A stretch of DNA of 64,000 nt from Streptomyces spiralis (GCF_014654675.1 NZ_BNBC01000016.1:114197-178196); one strand, 5' to 3'; positions 54,994-63,908 are shown, numbered from the stretch's first letter. Notes: a model not told the origin generated them from the letters alone. Translations and numbers: made by a program.

Positions 54994-55857
54994 TCAGAAG
55001 GGGTACCAGCGGACGGTCTCGTCGCCGTCCCTGAGGGATGCCACCCGGCGTTCGAACTCGGCCAGGGCCTTGGGGTTGCCCGGGGCGTGCTGCGCGACCC
55101 ACGCGCAGCTCGCCGTCTCCCGGGCGCCGCGCAGCACCGAGCAGCCCTCCCACTCGCGCACGTCCCAGCCGTAGGCCGCGGTGAAGGAGTCGTACGCCTC
55201 GGCGGGCAGGCCGTAGCGGTCCCGGGACAGGGCCATGACCACCAGGTCGTGCTCGCGCAGATCGGCGGAGAAGGTCTCCAGGTCGACCAGGACCGGTCCG
55301 TCGGGGCCGATGTGCACATTGCGCGGCAGCGCGTCGCCGTGGATCGCGCCCGGCGGCAGATGCGGGGTGAGCGCGGCGGCGGCCGAGGCGAAACCGTCCC
55401 GGCGCCGGCGCAGATACGCCGCGTCCGCCGGGTCGATCGCGTCGCCCGCGAGCCGCAGCCAGCGCTCCACCCCGCCCAGCAGCTCCCGGGGCGGCAGCCC
55501 GAAGTCCGGGGAGGGCAGAGCGTGGACGGTGCGCAGGAGTTCCGCCAGGTCCCGGGGCTCGGCGGGCCGCACGGGGTCGGGGAGCCGGTGCCACACGGTC
55601 ACCGGGTGCCCGTCCACCAGCAGTGCCTCCGGCTCGGCGGCGCGCACCGCGGGGACGCCGGCCTCGGCGAGCCACACCGCGATCCGCAGCTCGCGCCGCG
55701 CCCGGTCCAGCAGCTCGGCGTCGCGACCCACCTTGACGACGAGATCGCCGGCGGCGAACACCGCGTTCTCACCGAGCGCGAGCAGTCGCGCCTCGCCGAC
55801 CGACCCCGGCAGGACCCCAGCCCCGGCCAGTACGTCCCGCGCCCGCGCCTCGTCCAT
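54994..55857 (-). CDS. Aminoglycoside phosphotransferase-family kinase
   Basis: A 287-residue APH-fold protein. The nucleotide lobe reads FAAGDLVVKVGRD. The catalytic loop AIHGDALPRNVHIG has the full HGD...N motif and VLVDLETFSADLREHDL the metal Asp. The ATG at 55857 has GGAGG at good spacing and is preferred to the in-frame ATG at 55917. The substrate is unknown; many such genes are metabolic or antibiotic kinases. It is divergent from the macrolide-type glycosyltransferase gene. Bases 55858-56074 contain no gene. Confidence 0.88.
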   Translation of the reverse strand: MDEARARDVLAGAGVLPGSVGEARLLALGENAVFAAGDLVVKVGRDAELLDRARRELRIAVWLAEAGVPAVRAAEPEALLVDGHPVTVWHRLPDPVRPAEPRDLAELLRTVHALPSPDFGLPPRELLGGVERWLRLAGDAIDPADAAYLRRRRDGFASAAAALTPHLPPGAIHGDALPRNVHIGPDGPVLVDLETFSADLREHDLVVMALSRDRYGLPAEAYDSFTAAYGWDVREWEGCSVLRGARETASCAWVAQHAPGNPKALAEFERRVASLRDGDETVRWYPF

Positions 55858-56074
55858 GTCGTCCGCCTCCGTTGTCGGTATCCGTGATTCGTGGTGTGGC
55901 CCGCGCGCGGGCTCCACGCCTGGGGTGCGTGCGCGTGGGCCACGTCCGGGGTCCGGGCCGGTGGGCCGCGCCCGTGCCGGTGCTCCGTTCCCGGCGTTCC
56001 GCGTCGGTGTGCCGTTCGCCGGTGGAGGGCCAGTGTCGCATCCGTCCAGGTGGGGGCCGTGGGCGGATATTCTT

Positions 56075-56104
56075 TTGCACGAGACGTATCGTCTCGTTTA
56101 AGGT
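56075..56104 (+). promoter_or_regulatory. Promoter with TetR-like operator upstream of the glycosyltransferase
   Basis: TTGCAC (56075-56080), 18 bp, then TAAGGT (56099-56104) forms a plausible -35/-10 pair. Between the boxes is a perfect inverted repeat ACGAGACG-TAT-CGTCTCGT (56079-56097), a 19-bp palindrome of the type used by TetR-family repressors. The -10 box ends 7 bp before the ATG at 56112, so the message may be leaderless. No TetR gene lies nearby in the window. Confidence 0.65.
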
Positions 56105-56111
56105 CGCCGAC

Positions 56112-57314
56112 ATGACCGGTCGCGCGCACATCGCCATGTTCTCCATCGCCGCCCACGGGCATGTGAACCCCAGCCTCGAGGTGATCCGCGAGCTCGTCGC
56201 GCGCGGACACCGGGTCACGTACGCCATCCCGCCCGTGTTCGCGGACAAGGTCGCCGAGACCGGGGCGGAGGTGAAGCTCTGGAACTCCACGCTGCCCACG
56301 CCCGACGACGACCCGTCGGCCTGGGGCACCACGCTGCTGGACCACGTCGAGCCGTTCCTGAACGACGCCATCCAGGCCCTGCCCCAGCTCATCGAGGCCT
56401 ACGCCGGGGACGAGCCGGACCTCGTCCTGCACGACATCACCTCCTACCCGGCCCGCGTGCTCGCCCACCGCTGGGGCGTGCCCGCCGTCTCCCTCTCGCC
56501 GAACCTGGTCGCCTGGGAGGGTTACGAGGAGGAGGTCGCCGAACCGATGTGGGCGGAGCCCCGCCGGACCGAGCGGGGCCGGGCCTACTACGCCCGCTTC
56601 GAGGCGTGGCTCGCTCAGAACGGGATCACCCAGCATCCGGATCCCTTCGCGGGCCGCCCCGCCCGCTCGCTCGTCCTGATCCCGAGGGCGCTGCAGCCCC
56701 ACGCCGACCGGGTCGACGAGACCGTGTACACCTTCGTGGGTGCCTGCCAGGGCGATCGCGCGACACAGGGCGACTGGCAGCGGCCCGCCGACGCCGAGAA
56801 GGTGGCGCTCGTCTCGCTCGGCTCGACCTTCACCAAGCAACCGGCCTTCTACCGGGAGTGCGTCAGGGCCTTCGGCGAGCTGCCCGGCTGGCACCTGGTG
56901 CTCCAGGTCGGCAAGCAGGTCGACCCGGCGGAGCTCGGTGCCGTACCGGCGAACGTGGAAGTGCGGTCCTGGGTGCCGCAGTTGGCGATCCTGCGCAAGG
57001 CCGACCTGTTCGTCACGCACGCCGGGGCCGGCGGCAGCCAGGAGGGGCTGGCGACGTCCACCCCGATGATCGCCGTGCCGCAGGCCGTCGACCAGTTCGG
57101 CAACGCGGACATCCTTCAGGGCCTCGGTGTCGCCCGCCACCTGCCCATGGCGGAGGCGACCGCCGAGACCCTGCGTGCCAGTGCGCTCGGCCTCGTCGAC
57201 GACCCGGAGGTGGCCCGTCGGCTGAAGGACATCCAGGCCCAGATGGCCGAGGAGGGCGGAACCCGCCGGGCCGCCGACCTGATCGAGGCCGAACTCCGGG
57301 CCGCGCGGGCATGA
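56112..57314 (+). CDS. mgt: Macrolide-type UDP-glycosyltransferase (MGT family)
   Basis: A 400-residue GT-B glycosyltransferase of the GT1 family, similar in layout to the macrolide-inactivating Mgt and OleD. The N-terminal acceptor domain starts RAHIAMFSIAAHGHVNPSLE, with the catalytic His in AAHGHVNP. The donor domain contains VALVSLGSTFTKQPAFY, VEVRSWVPQLAILRKADLFV and FVTHAGAGGSQEGL followed by PQAVDQFGNA, the UDP-sugar site. It could transfer a glucose to a macrolide, flavonoid or other hydroxylated compound. A TetR-like operator suggests it is induced by its substrate. It is convergent with the MMPL gene, with a strong terminator between them. Confidence 0.9.
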   Translation: MTGRAHIAMFSIAAHGHVNPSLEVIRELVARGHRVTYAIPPVFADKVAETGAEVKLWNSTLPTPDDDPSAWGTTLLDHVEPFLNDAIQALPQLIEAYAGDEPDLVLHDITSYPARVLAHRWGVPAVSLSPNLVAWEGYEEEVAEPMWAEPRRTERGRAYYARFEAWLAQNGITQHPDPFAGRPARSLVLIPRALQPHADRVDETVYTFVGACQGDRATQGDWQRPADAEKVALVSLGSTFTKQPAFYRECVRAFGELPGWHLVLQVGKQVDPAELGAVPANVEVRSWVPQLAILRKADLFVTHAGAGGSQEGLATSTPMIAVPQAVDQFGNADILQGLGVARHLPMAEATAETLRASALGLVDDPEVARRLKDIQAQMAEEGGTRRAADLIEAELRAARA

Positions 57315-57349
57315 ATGGGGCATGAGCGGAGCAGTAGCGGAGCATGACT

Positions 57350-57389
57350 GAGGGCCCGTTGGTTCCCCCATGGAGACCAACGGGCCCTC
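57350..57389. terminator. Bidirectional stem-loop terminator
   Basis: GAGGGCCCGTTGGT (57350-57363) and ACCAACGGGCCCTC (57376-57389) form a perfect 14-bp stem with a 12-nt loop. It lies between the convergent glycosyltransferase and MMPL genes. No T-run follows, which is common in Streptomyces. Confidence 0.85.
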
Positions 57390-57405
57390 CGGCCTGAGGG
57401 ACGGA

Positions 57406-59652
57406 TCAGACCTTCAGCCGCTCACCCTGCTCCGGCACCGAGGAGGCGACCACGACCTCCGGCGTCTCGTCGTGGGTGAGGTCCGGCAGCCGGTGCAGCC
57501 ACTTCGGCAGGTACCAGTTGCGCTCGCCCAGCAGCGCCATCACGGCCGGCAGCAGCACACCGCGGATGACCGTCGCGTCGATGAGCACCGCGGCCGCCAG
57601 GCCCACGCCCATCTGCTTCATGGACTGCATGGACAGCGTCCCGAAGATCGCGAACACGGCGACCATGATGACGGCGGCGCTGGTGACCACGCCCGCCGTG
57701 GTGACCACACCGTGCTGGATGGCGTCCCTCGTGGTCCGGCCGCGCAGCCGTGCCTCGCGGATCCGGGAGACCACGAACACGTGGTAGTCCATCGACAGCC
57801 CGAACAGGATCACGAAGAGGAACAGCGGCAGCCAGGTCACGATCGCGCCGACGCCCTCCGCGCCCACCAGCGACGCACCCCAGCCGTGCTGGAAGACGGC
57901 GACGAGGATGCCGTAGGCCGCGCCCACCGACAGCAGGTTCAGCAGGATCGACGTGATCGCGACGGTCAGCGAGCGGAACGACAGCAGCATCAGCAGGAAG
58001 GCGAAGACCACCACGAAGGCGAAGACCGGGACGACCGACCCGATGAGCTGGTCGTTGAAGTCGTGCGAGCCGGCGACCTGACCGGTGATCGGCGCCTGCA
58101 CGCCCTCGACCTTGCCGAGCGTCGCGGGCCGCACCTGGTCGCGCAGCTTCTCCAGGCTCTTGCCGGCCGTGTCGAAGTCGGAGCCGCCGACCAGCGGCAC
58201 GGAGACGAAGGCGACGTTCCTGTCCTCGTACAACTTGACCTCCACCGGGCCGCGCGAGGCGCCCGAGCTGACGGCCTGCTCCTTGAAACTCGCCAGCGCG
58301 GACCTGACCTCCGGGGCCTTGATGTCCTTCGCCCTGACGACCACCTGGGCCGGCTCGGAGCCGCCCGGGAAGGCGTCGTTGACACGGTTGTACGTCTGCA
58401 CGATGGGCAGCGAGTTCCCGAACTCCTGGTCCAGCGTGAGCTGCGAGGTCTTCATGCCGAGCGCCGGAGCCGCCACGGCGAGCAGCGCGCCCACCGCCAC
58501 GACCACCGAGACCACCGGCTTGGCCAGCACGCCCCGCAGCACGGCCGTCCAGAACCGGCTCTCCCCGCCACCACCGCGGCGACGCCGCTTCAGGAACGGG
58601 AGACGCCCCTTCTCCACCCGCTCGCCCAGCAGCGACAGCAGCGCAGGCAGCACCGTGACGGACCCGACCATGGCGACCGCCACCACCATCAGCGAGGCCA
58701 GGCCCATCGCCTCGAACTCGGCGAGCCCGGTGAACAGCATGCCCGCCATCGCCACGCACACCGTGACACCGGAGACGACGATCGCCCGGCCGCTGGTCGC
58801 CGCGGCGATGCGCAGCGCCGTACCGGCGTCACGCCCGGCGGCGCGCTCCTCGCGCTCCCGGCGCAGGTAGAACAGGCAGTAGTCGACGCCGACCGCCATG
58901 CCGACCAGCAGCATCACGGAGTTGGCGGTGTCGCTCATCGGCTGCAGATGGCTGACGATGCCCATCAGGCCCATGGTCGCCATGATCGCCGTGATGGCCA
59001 GCGCCACCGGCAGCAGCGCGGCCACCAGCGCGCCGAAGGCGATCAGCAGAATGCCCAGGGCCACCGGCACCGCCGAGTACTCGGCCTGCTGGAAGTCGTT
59101 CCCGAAGGCGTCCGAGTACTGCTTGTTCATGCTGGCGCCGCCGATCTCCTCGATCCGCAGCGACGAGTGGTCCTTCTGGACGCCCTCGACGGCCTTCAGC
59201 ACCGGCTCGACCCTGTCGCCCGCGGTCTCCGCTTCGCCGCGCATGTCGAACTGCACCAGCGCGCTGCGGCCGTCCCGGGAGATGGTCTTCGTGTCGTACG
59301 GCGAGGTCACGTCGGTGACCCGGCCGGTGGCGCCGACGGCCTTCACCACGTCGGCGACGGCGGCCCGGAAGGCGGCGTCGGTGGCCTTGGTCGTGCCGTC
59401 CTTCGTCTGGACCAGGACGCTCTCGCTCGCCGGTTCCTTGATCCCCGCGTCCTCGATGATCTTCGCGGCGGTGTGCGTCTCGCCCTTGAGCTGGTCGCTG
59501 TCCTTGACGTCCACCCGGCCCGCCGCCGACCCCAGCCCCATCGCCAGCACGACGAACAGCACCCATATGCCGACCGCCGCCCATCGGTGCCGGGCGGACC
59601 AGCCGCCGGCCCGCGCGGCGAAGCCCCGCACCCGTGTCTCTCCGTTCCCCAT
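57406..59652 (-). CDS. MMPL/RND-family transporter
   Basis: A 748-residue membrane protein with the MMPL pattern of two repeats: one helix, a large outer loop, then a helix bundle, twice. The segments LLIAFGALVAALLPVALAI, LLVGMAVGVDYCLFYLRRER, then LSMDYHVFVVSRIREARLRG (Asp-Tyr proton-relay pair in each half) are characteristic. It exports lipids or hydrophobic compounds using the proton gradient. The ATG at 59652 has GGAGGGGG upstream; a GTG/ATG further upstream (to 59718) would only add a polar tail. Bases 59653-59931 hold no gene. Confidence 0.92.
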   Translation of the reverse strand: MGNGETRVRGFAARAGGWSARHRWAAVGIWVLFVVLAMGLGSAAGRVDVKDSDQLKGETHTAAKIIEDAGIKEPASESVLVQTKDGTTKATDAAFRAAVADVVKAVGATGRVTDVTSPYDTKTISRDGRSALVQFDMRGEAETAGDRVEPVLKAVEGVQKDHSSLRIEEIGGASMNKQYSDAFGNDFQQAEYSAVPVALGILLIAFGALVAALLPVALAITAIMATMGLMGIVSHLQPMSDTANSVMLLVGMAVGVDYCLFYLRREREERAAGRDAGTALRIAAATSGRAIVVSGVTVCVAMAGMLFTGLAEFEAMGLASLMVVAVAMVGSVTVLPALLSLLGERVEKGRLPFLKRRRRGGGGESRFWTAVLRGVLAKPVVSVVVAVGALLAVAAPALGMKTSQLTLDQEFGNSLPIVQTYNRVNDAFPGGSEPAQVVVRAKDIKAPEVRSALASFKEQAVSSGASRGPVEVKLYEDRNVAFVSVPLVGGSDFDTAGKSLEKLRDQVRPATLGKVEGVQAPITGQVAGSHDFNDQLIGSVVPVFAFVVVFAFLLMLLSFRSLTVAITSILLNLLSVGAAYGILVAVFQHGWGASLVGAEGVGAIVTWLPLFLFVILFGLSMDYHVFVVSRIREARLRGRTTRDAIQHGVVTTAGVVTSAAVIMVAVFAIFGTLSMQSMKQMGVGLAAAVLIDATVIRGVLLPAVMALLGERNWYLPKWLHRLPDLTHDETPEVVVASSVPEQGERLKV

Positions 59653-59931
59653 GACGGGCTTGCCCCCTCCAGGCCCTCTCGTGAGGCCCTCGTGCGCGGC
59701 GGCGACCCTTGCCGCCACCTTCCGCCAACGACGGTATGGGCTGCATAAGCGCAGCTCGTCGTACTGACCGGTGAAGTGGGACGGCCGCCGCTCCTCCCCT
59801 CGTATCCCGGCGTCTCCGCACTGGGGAGGACGGCGGCCCCCTACAACTATCCGCCCTACTCGGGGGCGGTGATCAGGGTGACCGCTCTAGGTCTGCACCT
59901 ATATCCGCCGGACAGACCCTAAGGTGGGCGG

Positions 59932-60477
59932 ATGACGATGTACGCAGCGCTGTTGCGTGGGATCAACGTGGGCGGCAACCGGAAGCTGCCGATGGCCGAG
60001 CTGCGCACCCTCATACAGGAACTCGGCCACGGCGAGGTCCGCACCTACCTCCAGAGCGGCCAGGCCGTCTTCTCCTCCGGCCACGGCGACGAGGAGTCCC
60101 TGGCGGCGGAGCTCGTCACCGCGATCGAGAAGCGGTTCGGCCTCACGGTGGACGTGATCGTGCGCGACCACGCCTATCTGCGGGCCGTCGCCGACGCCTG
60201 CCCGTTCCCGGCCGCCGAACTCCAGGCCAAGCAGCTGCACGTGACCTACTTCTCCGCCCCTGTGGACGCCGCCCGCTACGCCGAGCTCGACCAGGCGGCC
60301 TACCTGCCGGAGGAGTTCAGGCTCGGCGACCGCGCCCTGTACCTGTACGCACCGGACGGCCTCGGCCGCTCCAAGCTCGCCGAGCACCTGTCCAGACGCT
60401 CGCTGACCAAGGACCTGATCGCCACGACCCGGAACTGGAACACGGTCGTCAAGCTCGTGGAGATGACCGCGGAGTGA
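59932..60477 (+). CDS. DUF1697 family protein
   Basis: A 181-residue protein with the DUF1697 opening YAALLRGINVGGNRKLPMAE, VRTYLQSGQAVFSS and VIVRDHAYLRAV, and the terminal motif TKDLIATTRNWNTVVKLVEM. It is a common small family without proven function. The ATG at 59932 follows AAGGTGGGCGG, which may be read as a ribosome-binding site. A -10-like TAAGGT lies just upstream of the start, so a leaderless message is an alternative. Confidence 0.88.
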   Translation: MTMYAALLRGINVGGNRKLPMAELRTLIQELGHGEVRTYLQSGQAVFSSGHGDEESLAAELVTAIEKRFGLTVDVIVRDHAYLRAVADACPFPAAELQAKQLHVTYFSAPVDAARYAELDQAAYLPEEFRLGDRALYLYAPDGLGRSKLAEHLSRRSLTKDLIATTRNWNTVVKLVEMTAE

Positions 60478-60510
60478 CGCGGATGACCGCGGAGTGACGC
60501 AGATGACCGC
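60461..60510. repeat. 20-bp tandem duplication over a stop codon
   Basis: (A/G)GATGACCGCGGAGTGACGC is present at 60461-60480 and 60481-60500, with a partial third copy to 60510. The first copy contains the last codons and the TGA of the DUF1697 gene (60475-60477). Confidence 0.85.
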
Positions 60511-60520
60511 GTGGTCCGGG

Positions 60521-61378
60521 TCAGGCCAGGGCATCCAGCCGGGACAGCTCGGACACCGAGAGCCGCACGTCCACCGCGTCCAGGTTCTCCTCCAGATGGG
60601 CGAGGGTGCCCGTGCCGGGGGTCGGGCAGAGCACGGGGGAGTGGTGCAGCAGCCAGGCGAGGGCGATCTGCCCCGGCTTCGCCCCGTGCGCGGCGGCGAT
60701 CTCCGCGCACACCGGGTGCCCGGTCAACTCGCCGTTGCCCAGCGGAAACCAGGGCAGGAACGCGATCCCGTGCTCCTCGCACAGCTTCAGCAGCGGCTCG
60801 GACGCGCGGTCGAGGAGGTTGTAGCGGTTCTGGACGGAGACCACCTCCGTCAACTCCAGGGCGGCGGCGAGCTGTTCGGCGGTGACCGTGTCCAGGCCGA
60901 TGTGCCCTACCTTGCCCTCCGTCCGCAACTCGTCCAGTGTGCCCAGCTGTTCGGCCATCGGTACGGCGGGGTCCAGCCGGTGCAGCTGGTACAGGTCGAT
61001 CCGCTCCAGCCGCAGCCGGCGCAGGCTCGCCTCGCACATTGCCCGCAGCGACTCCGGCCGCCCGTCCACGTGCCAGGCGTTGTCGGCGGTACGCACCACC
61101 CCGCCCTTGGTGGCGATCAACAGACCCTCCGGGTACGGATGCAGGGCCTCGGCCACCAACTCCTCCGCGATCGACGGACCGTAGTTGTCCGCCGTGTCGA
61201 CCAGGGTCACCCCGCGCTCCACCGCACGCCGCAGCACGGCCACCGCATCGCCCGCGGCACCGCGCGGCCCCCAGTAACCGGGCCCGGTGAGCTGGGCGGT
61301 GCCGTAACCGAGGCGTCGTACGGGCAGCTCCCCGCCGAGCGTGACCGTCTCCTGGACCACGCGGCTCTCCTGGATCAC
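60521..61378 (-). CDS. Aldo/keto reductase
   Basis: A 285-residue NADPH-dependent reductase of the AKR family. The catalytic tetrad is visible: Asp and Tyr in LVDTADNYGPSIAEEL, Lys in LLIATKGGVVRT and His in LYQLHRLDP. The NADPH site is PTPGTGTLAHLEENL. It reduces a carbonyl compound; the substrate cannot be told. Divergent from the PanE-like gene, 56 bp apart. Confidence 0.92.
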   Translation of the reverse strand: MIQESRVVQETVTLGGELPVRRLGYGTAQLTGPGYWGPRGAAGDAVAVLRRAVERGVTLVDTADNYGPSIAEELVAEALHPYPEGLLIATKGGVVRTADNAWHVDGRPESLRAMCEASLRRLRLERIDLYQLHRLDPAVPMAEQLGTLDELRTEGKVGHIGLDTVTAEQLAAALELTEVVSVQNRYNLLDRASEPLLKLCEEHGIAFLPWFPLGNGELTGHPVCAEIAAAHGAKPGQIALAWLLHHSPVLCPTPGTGTLAHLEENLDAVDVRLSVSELSRLDALA

Positions 61379-61420
61379 ACGATCCTCCCGGATCTGTCGA
61401 TGGCATGTACAGCCGTCTGT

Positions 61421-61434
61421 GGGAGGCTCCTCCC
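61421..61434. promoter_or_regulatory. Palindrome overlapping the ribosome-binding site of the PanE-like gene
   Basis: GGGAGG-CT-CCTCCC ends exactly one base before the ATG at 61435. The GGGAGG half is the only Shine-Dalgarno sequence, so an RNA hairpin (GGGAG-GCTC-CTCCC) would hide it. It could equally be a DNA operator. Confidence 0.45.
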
Positions 61435-62454
61435 ATGCGCTACATCATCATCGGGGCAGGGGCGGTCGGCGGAGCGATCGGGGGACGGCTGGCGCAGAGC
61501 GGGCGCGAGGTCGTGCTTGTCGCGCGCGGGGCGCACCTCGCGGCACTGCGCGCGGGCGGGTTGCGGCTCACGGTGCCCGAGGGCGAGCTGACGCACCGGC
61601 TGCCCGCCGTGGACGGGCCGGACACGGTCGGTGAACTGCGCGCCGACGACGTGCTGATCCTGGCAGTCAAGACCCAGGACACCGAGGCGGCCCTGGCGGC
61701 CTGGGGCCCGGCGCCGGTGGCCGGCGGCGGCACCGCCGCCGAGCGGCTGCCGCTGTTGTGCGCGCAGAACGGCGTAGAGGGGCAGCGGCTCGCGCTGCGC
61801 CGCTTCCGGCATGTGTACGGCGTCTGCGTCTGGCTGCCCGCCACCCACGTCGAACCCGGCGTCGTGTCCGCCGCCGGAACCCCGCTCACCGGCATGCTGC
61901 ACCTCGGCCGGTGCCCGTACGGAACCGACGACACGCTCCGGCGGATCGCCGCCGACCTCGAGCGGGCGCATTTCGAGGCGCCCGTCGTGCCGGACGTGGC
62001 CCGCTGGCAGTACGCCAAGCTGCTCGGCAACCTCGCCAACGCGATCGAGGCCGTCAGCGGCCCCCTGGAGAGCGAGCAGGCCCGGGCACTGTACGAGCGT
62101 GTGCGCGCCGAGGGCGAGGCCGTGCTCGCCGCCGCGGGCATCGCGTACGCGAGCCCGGAGGAGCAGAAGGAGGCTCGCGGCGACAAGATCACCCTCGTGC
62201 CGCTGCCCGGCGCCCAGCGGGGCGGCGGCTCCTCGTGGCAGTCCCTCGCACGCGGCACCGGCACCATCGAGGCCGACCACCTCAACGGCGAGATCGTCCT
62301 CCTGGGCCGGCTGCACGGCGTGCCCACCCCGCTCAACGAACTCCTGCAGCGCCTGGCCGACACCGCCGCCCGCGAGCGCCGGGCCGCGGGCTCGCTGCCG
62401 GTGACCGAGCTGGTCCGGCTGGCGGACGAAGTGGACCAGGGAAGCAGTCGCTGA
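61435..62454 (+). CDS. 2-dehydropantoate 2-reductase-like oxidoreductase (ApbA/PanE)
   Basis: A 339-residue NADPH-binding protein starting MRYIIIGAGAVGGAIGGRLA (Rossmann motif). It has the family motifs VLILAVKTQDTEAAL, WQYAKLLGNLANAIEA (catalytic Lys) and the C-terminal acceptor motif SLARGTGTIEADHLNGEIVL. True PanE makes pantoate for CoA; this could also act on another 2-oxo acid. It is co-oriented with the DsbA-like gene (44 bp downstream). Confidence 0.87.
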   Translation: MRYIIIGAGAVGGAIGGRLAQSGREVVLVARGAHLAALRAGGLRLTVPEGELTHRLPAVDGPDTVGELRADDVLILAVKTQDTEAALAAWGPAPVAGGGTAAERLPLLCAQNGVEGQRLALRRFRHVYGVCVWLPATHVEPGVVSAAGTPLTGMLHLGRCPYGTDDTLRRIAADLERAHFEAPVVPDVARWQYAKLLGNLANAIEAVSGPLESEQARALYERVRAEGEAVLAAAGIAYASPEEQKEARGDKITLVPLPGAQRGGGSSWQSLARGTGTIEADHLNGEIVLLGRLHGVPTPLNELLQRLADTAARERRAAGSLPVTELVRLADEVDQGSSR

Positions 62455-62497
62455 TTGGACCGTGATGATGCGCCAATGGGGTCCTAGGGTCGGCGGC

Positions 62498-63133
62498 ATG
62501 ACCGACTCCCGTCAGGACACCACTCCGCCCACCAGGGTCGACTGCTACTTCGACCCCGCCTGCCCCTTCGCCTGGATCACCTCACGGTGGCTGCTGGAGG
62601 TCGAGCGCGAGCGCCCGCTCGACCTCCGGTTCCACGTCATGAGCCTGTACCTGCACAACATCGGCAACGAACTGCCCGACTGGTACCGGGAGCTGGTCGA
62701 CAAGTCGATCGGCCCGGTGCGCGTCGCCGTGGCCGCCGCCGAGCGGCTCGGCGACGAGAAGGTGCTGCGCGACCTCTACACCGCCTTCGGCACCCGGATC
62801 CACGAGCGCGAGGAGACCGACTTCGACGTGGTGGTCACCGAGTCCCTCGCGGAACTCGGGCTCCCCGCAGAGCTGGCCGAGGCCGCGCACGATCCGTCCT
62901 ACGACGCCGCCGTGCGCCGCAGCCACGAGGCGGGCGCCGAATCCGACTCGGGCCGCTACGTGGGGACGCCCACCCTTCACGTCGACGGGACGGTGTGGTT
63001 CGGCCCCGTCCTGCGGGCGATCCCGCGCGGCGCCGAGGCAGCCCGGCTCTTCGACGCCTTCCGAGTGCTGGCCGGCCACCCCGACCTCTTCGAGCTCAAG
63101 CGCACCCGCACGGGAGCGCTCCGCTTCGACTAG
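62498..63133 (+). CDS. DsbA-fold protein related to mycothiol-dependent nitroreductase (Rv2466c-like)
   Basis: A 211-residue thioredoxin-like protein with the DsbA insertion. The active-site segment CYFDPACPFAWITSRW aligns with the CPWC motif of Rv2466c, but the second Cys is replaced by Ala (Cys22-Pro-Phe-Ala25), so the site is a single cysteine. YVGTPTLHVDG carries the cis-Pro and FGPV follows. A two-step disulfide exchange is thus unlikely; a one-cysteine mycothiol mechanism is possible. TAGGGT (62485-62490) lies 7 bp before the ATG at 62498, which has no ribosome-binding site, so the message may be leaderless. Confidence 0.86.
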   Translation: MTDSRQDTTPPTRVDCYFDPACPFAWITSRWLLEVERERPLDLRFHVMSLYLHNIGNELPDWYRELVDKSIGPVRVAVAAAERLGDEKVLRDLYTAFGTRIHEREETDFDVVVTESLAELGLPAELAEAAHDPSYDAAVRRSHEAGAESDSGRYVGTPTLHVDGTVWFGPVLRAIPRGAEAARLFDAFRVLAGHPDLFELKRTRTGALRFD

Positions 63134-63161
63134 GGGGTGTCCGACACCACCCAGGACCGGC

Positions 63162-63902
63162 TCAGGCGCCGACGGCCGTGATCAGCGGCTGCCGGGCGGC
63201 GTCGTACCGCTCCAGCAGCACGCGCGCCACCTCCGGCGCCGGGCCGAGCACCTCGGCGAGGACGTCCGCGCCGGCCGCGCCGCGCGCGATGCGGTCCGGC
63301 AGGAAGCCGGGAGCCAGGACGTACGGCGCGACCGCGACCTTCGCGCAGCCCAGTTCCCGCAGTTCGCGCACCGCGTCCTCGGTGCGCGGAAGAGATGCGG
63401 AGGCGAACGCAGGCCGCACGGCGCACCAACCGGTGTGCCGCCACTCCCGCGCGATTTCTGCGATCACTGCGGTCGCCTCCGGGTCCGAGGACCCCGCCGA
63501 GGCCAGCACGACCCCGGTCGAGGACTTGTCGGCGGGGGACAGCCCCGCCTCGTACAGCCGGCGCTCCAGGGCCGCCGTCAGCAGCGGCGAGGGGCCGAGG
63601 ACGTCGGCCTGCCGGATCCGCAGCCTGGCCGGAGCCTGGCGCAGCACCGACGGGATGTCCGCCTTGGCGTGGAAGGCACGGGTCAGCAGCAGTGGCAGCG
63701 CCACCACGTCCCGCACTCCCTCGGCGGCCAGGGACTCCAGCACGCCGTGCACGGACGGCACGTTGAAGTCCAGGAAGCCGGTCTCCACCCGCAGACCCGG
63801 GCGCATCGCCCGCACCCGGCGCACCAGGGCGTGCACGGTCGCGGCATGCCGCGGATCGCGGCTGCCGTGGGCGATGACCAGGAGAACGGGTCGGGAGGCC
63901 AT
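63162..63902 (-). CDS. Sirohydrochlorin chelatase (CbiX-type)
   Basis: A 246-residue chelatase. LLVIAHGSRDPRHAATV contains the metal-binding His; the duplicated half-domain gives LPLLLTRAFHAKADIPSVL with the second His. It inserts iron (or cobalt) into sirohydrochlorin to make sirohaem, the cofactor of sulfite and nitrite reductases. The next gene on the same strand (63909) is an ABC permease end. The spacing of 6 bp indicates an operon, so the pair may belong to a sulfur assimilation cluster outside the window; this is inference. Confidence 0.88.
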   Translation of the reverse strand: MASRPVLLVIAHGSRDPRHAATVHALVRRVRAMRPGLRVETGFLDFNVPSVHGVLESLAAEGVRDVVALPLLLTRAFHAKADIPSVLRQAPARLRIRQADVLGPSPLLTAALERRLYEAGLSPADKSSTGVVLASAGSSDPEATAVIAEIAREWRHTGWCAVRPAFASASLPRTEDAVRELRELGCAKVAVAPYVLAPGFLPDRIARGAAGADVLAEVLGPAPEVARVLLERYDAARQPLITAVGA

Positions 63903-63908
63903 GGGCGT

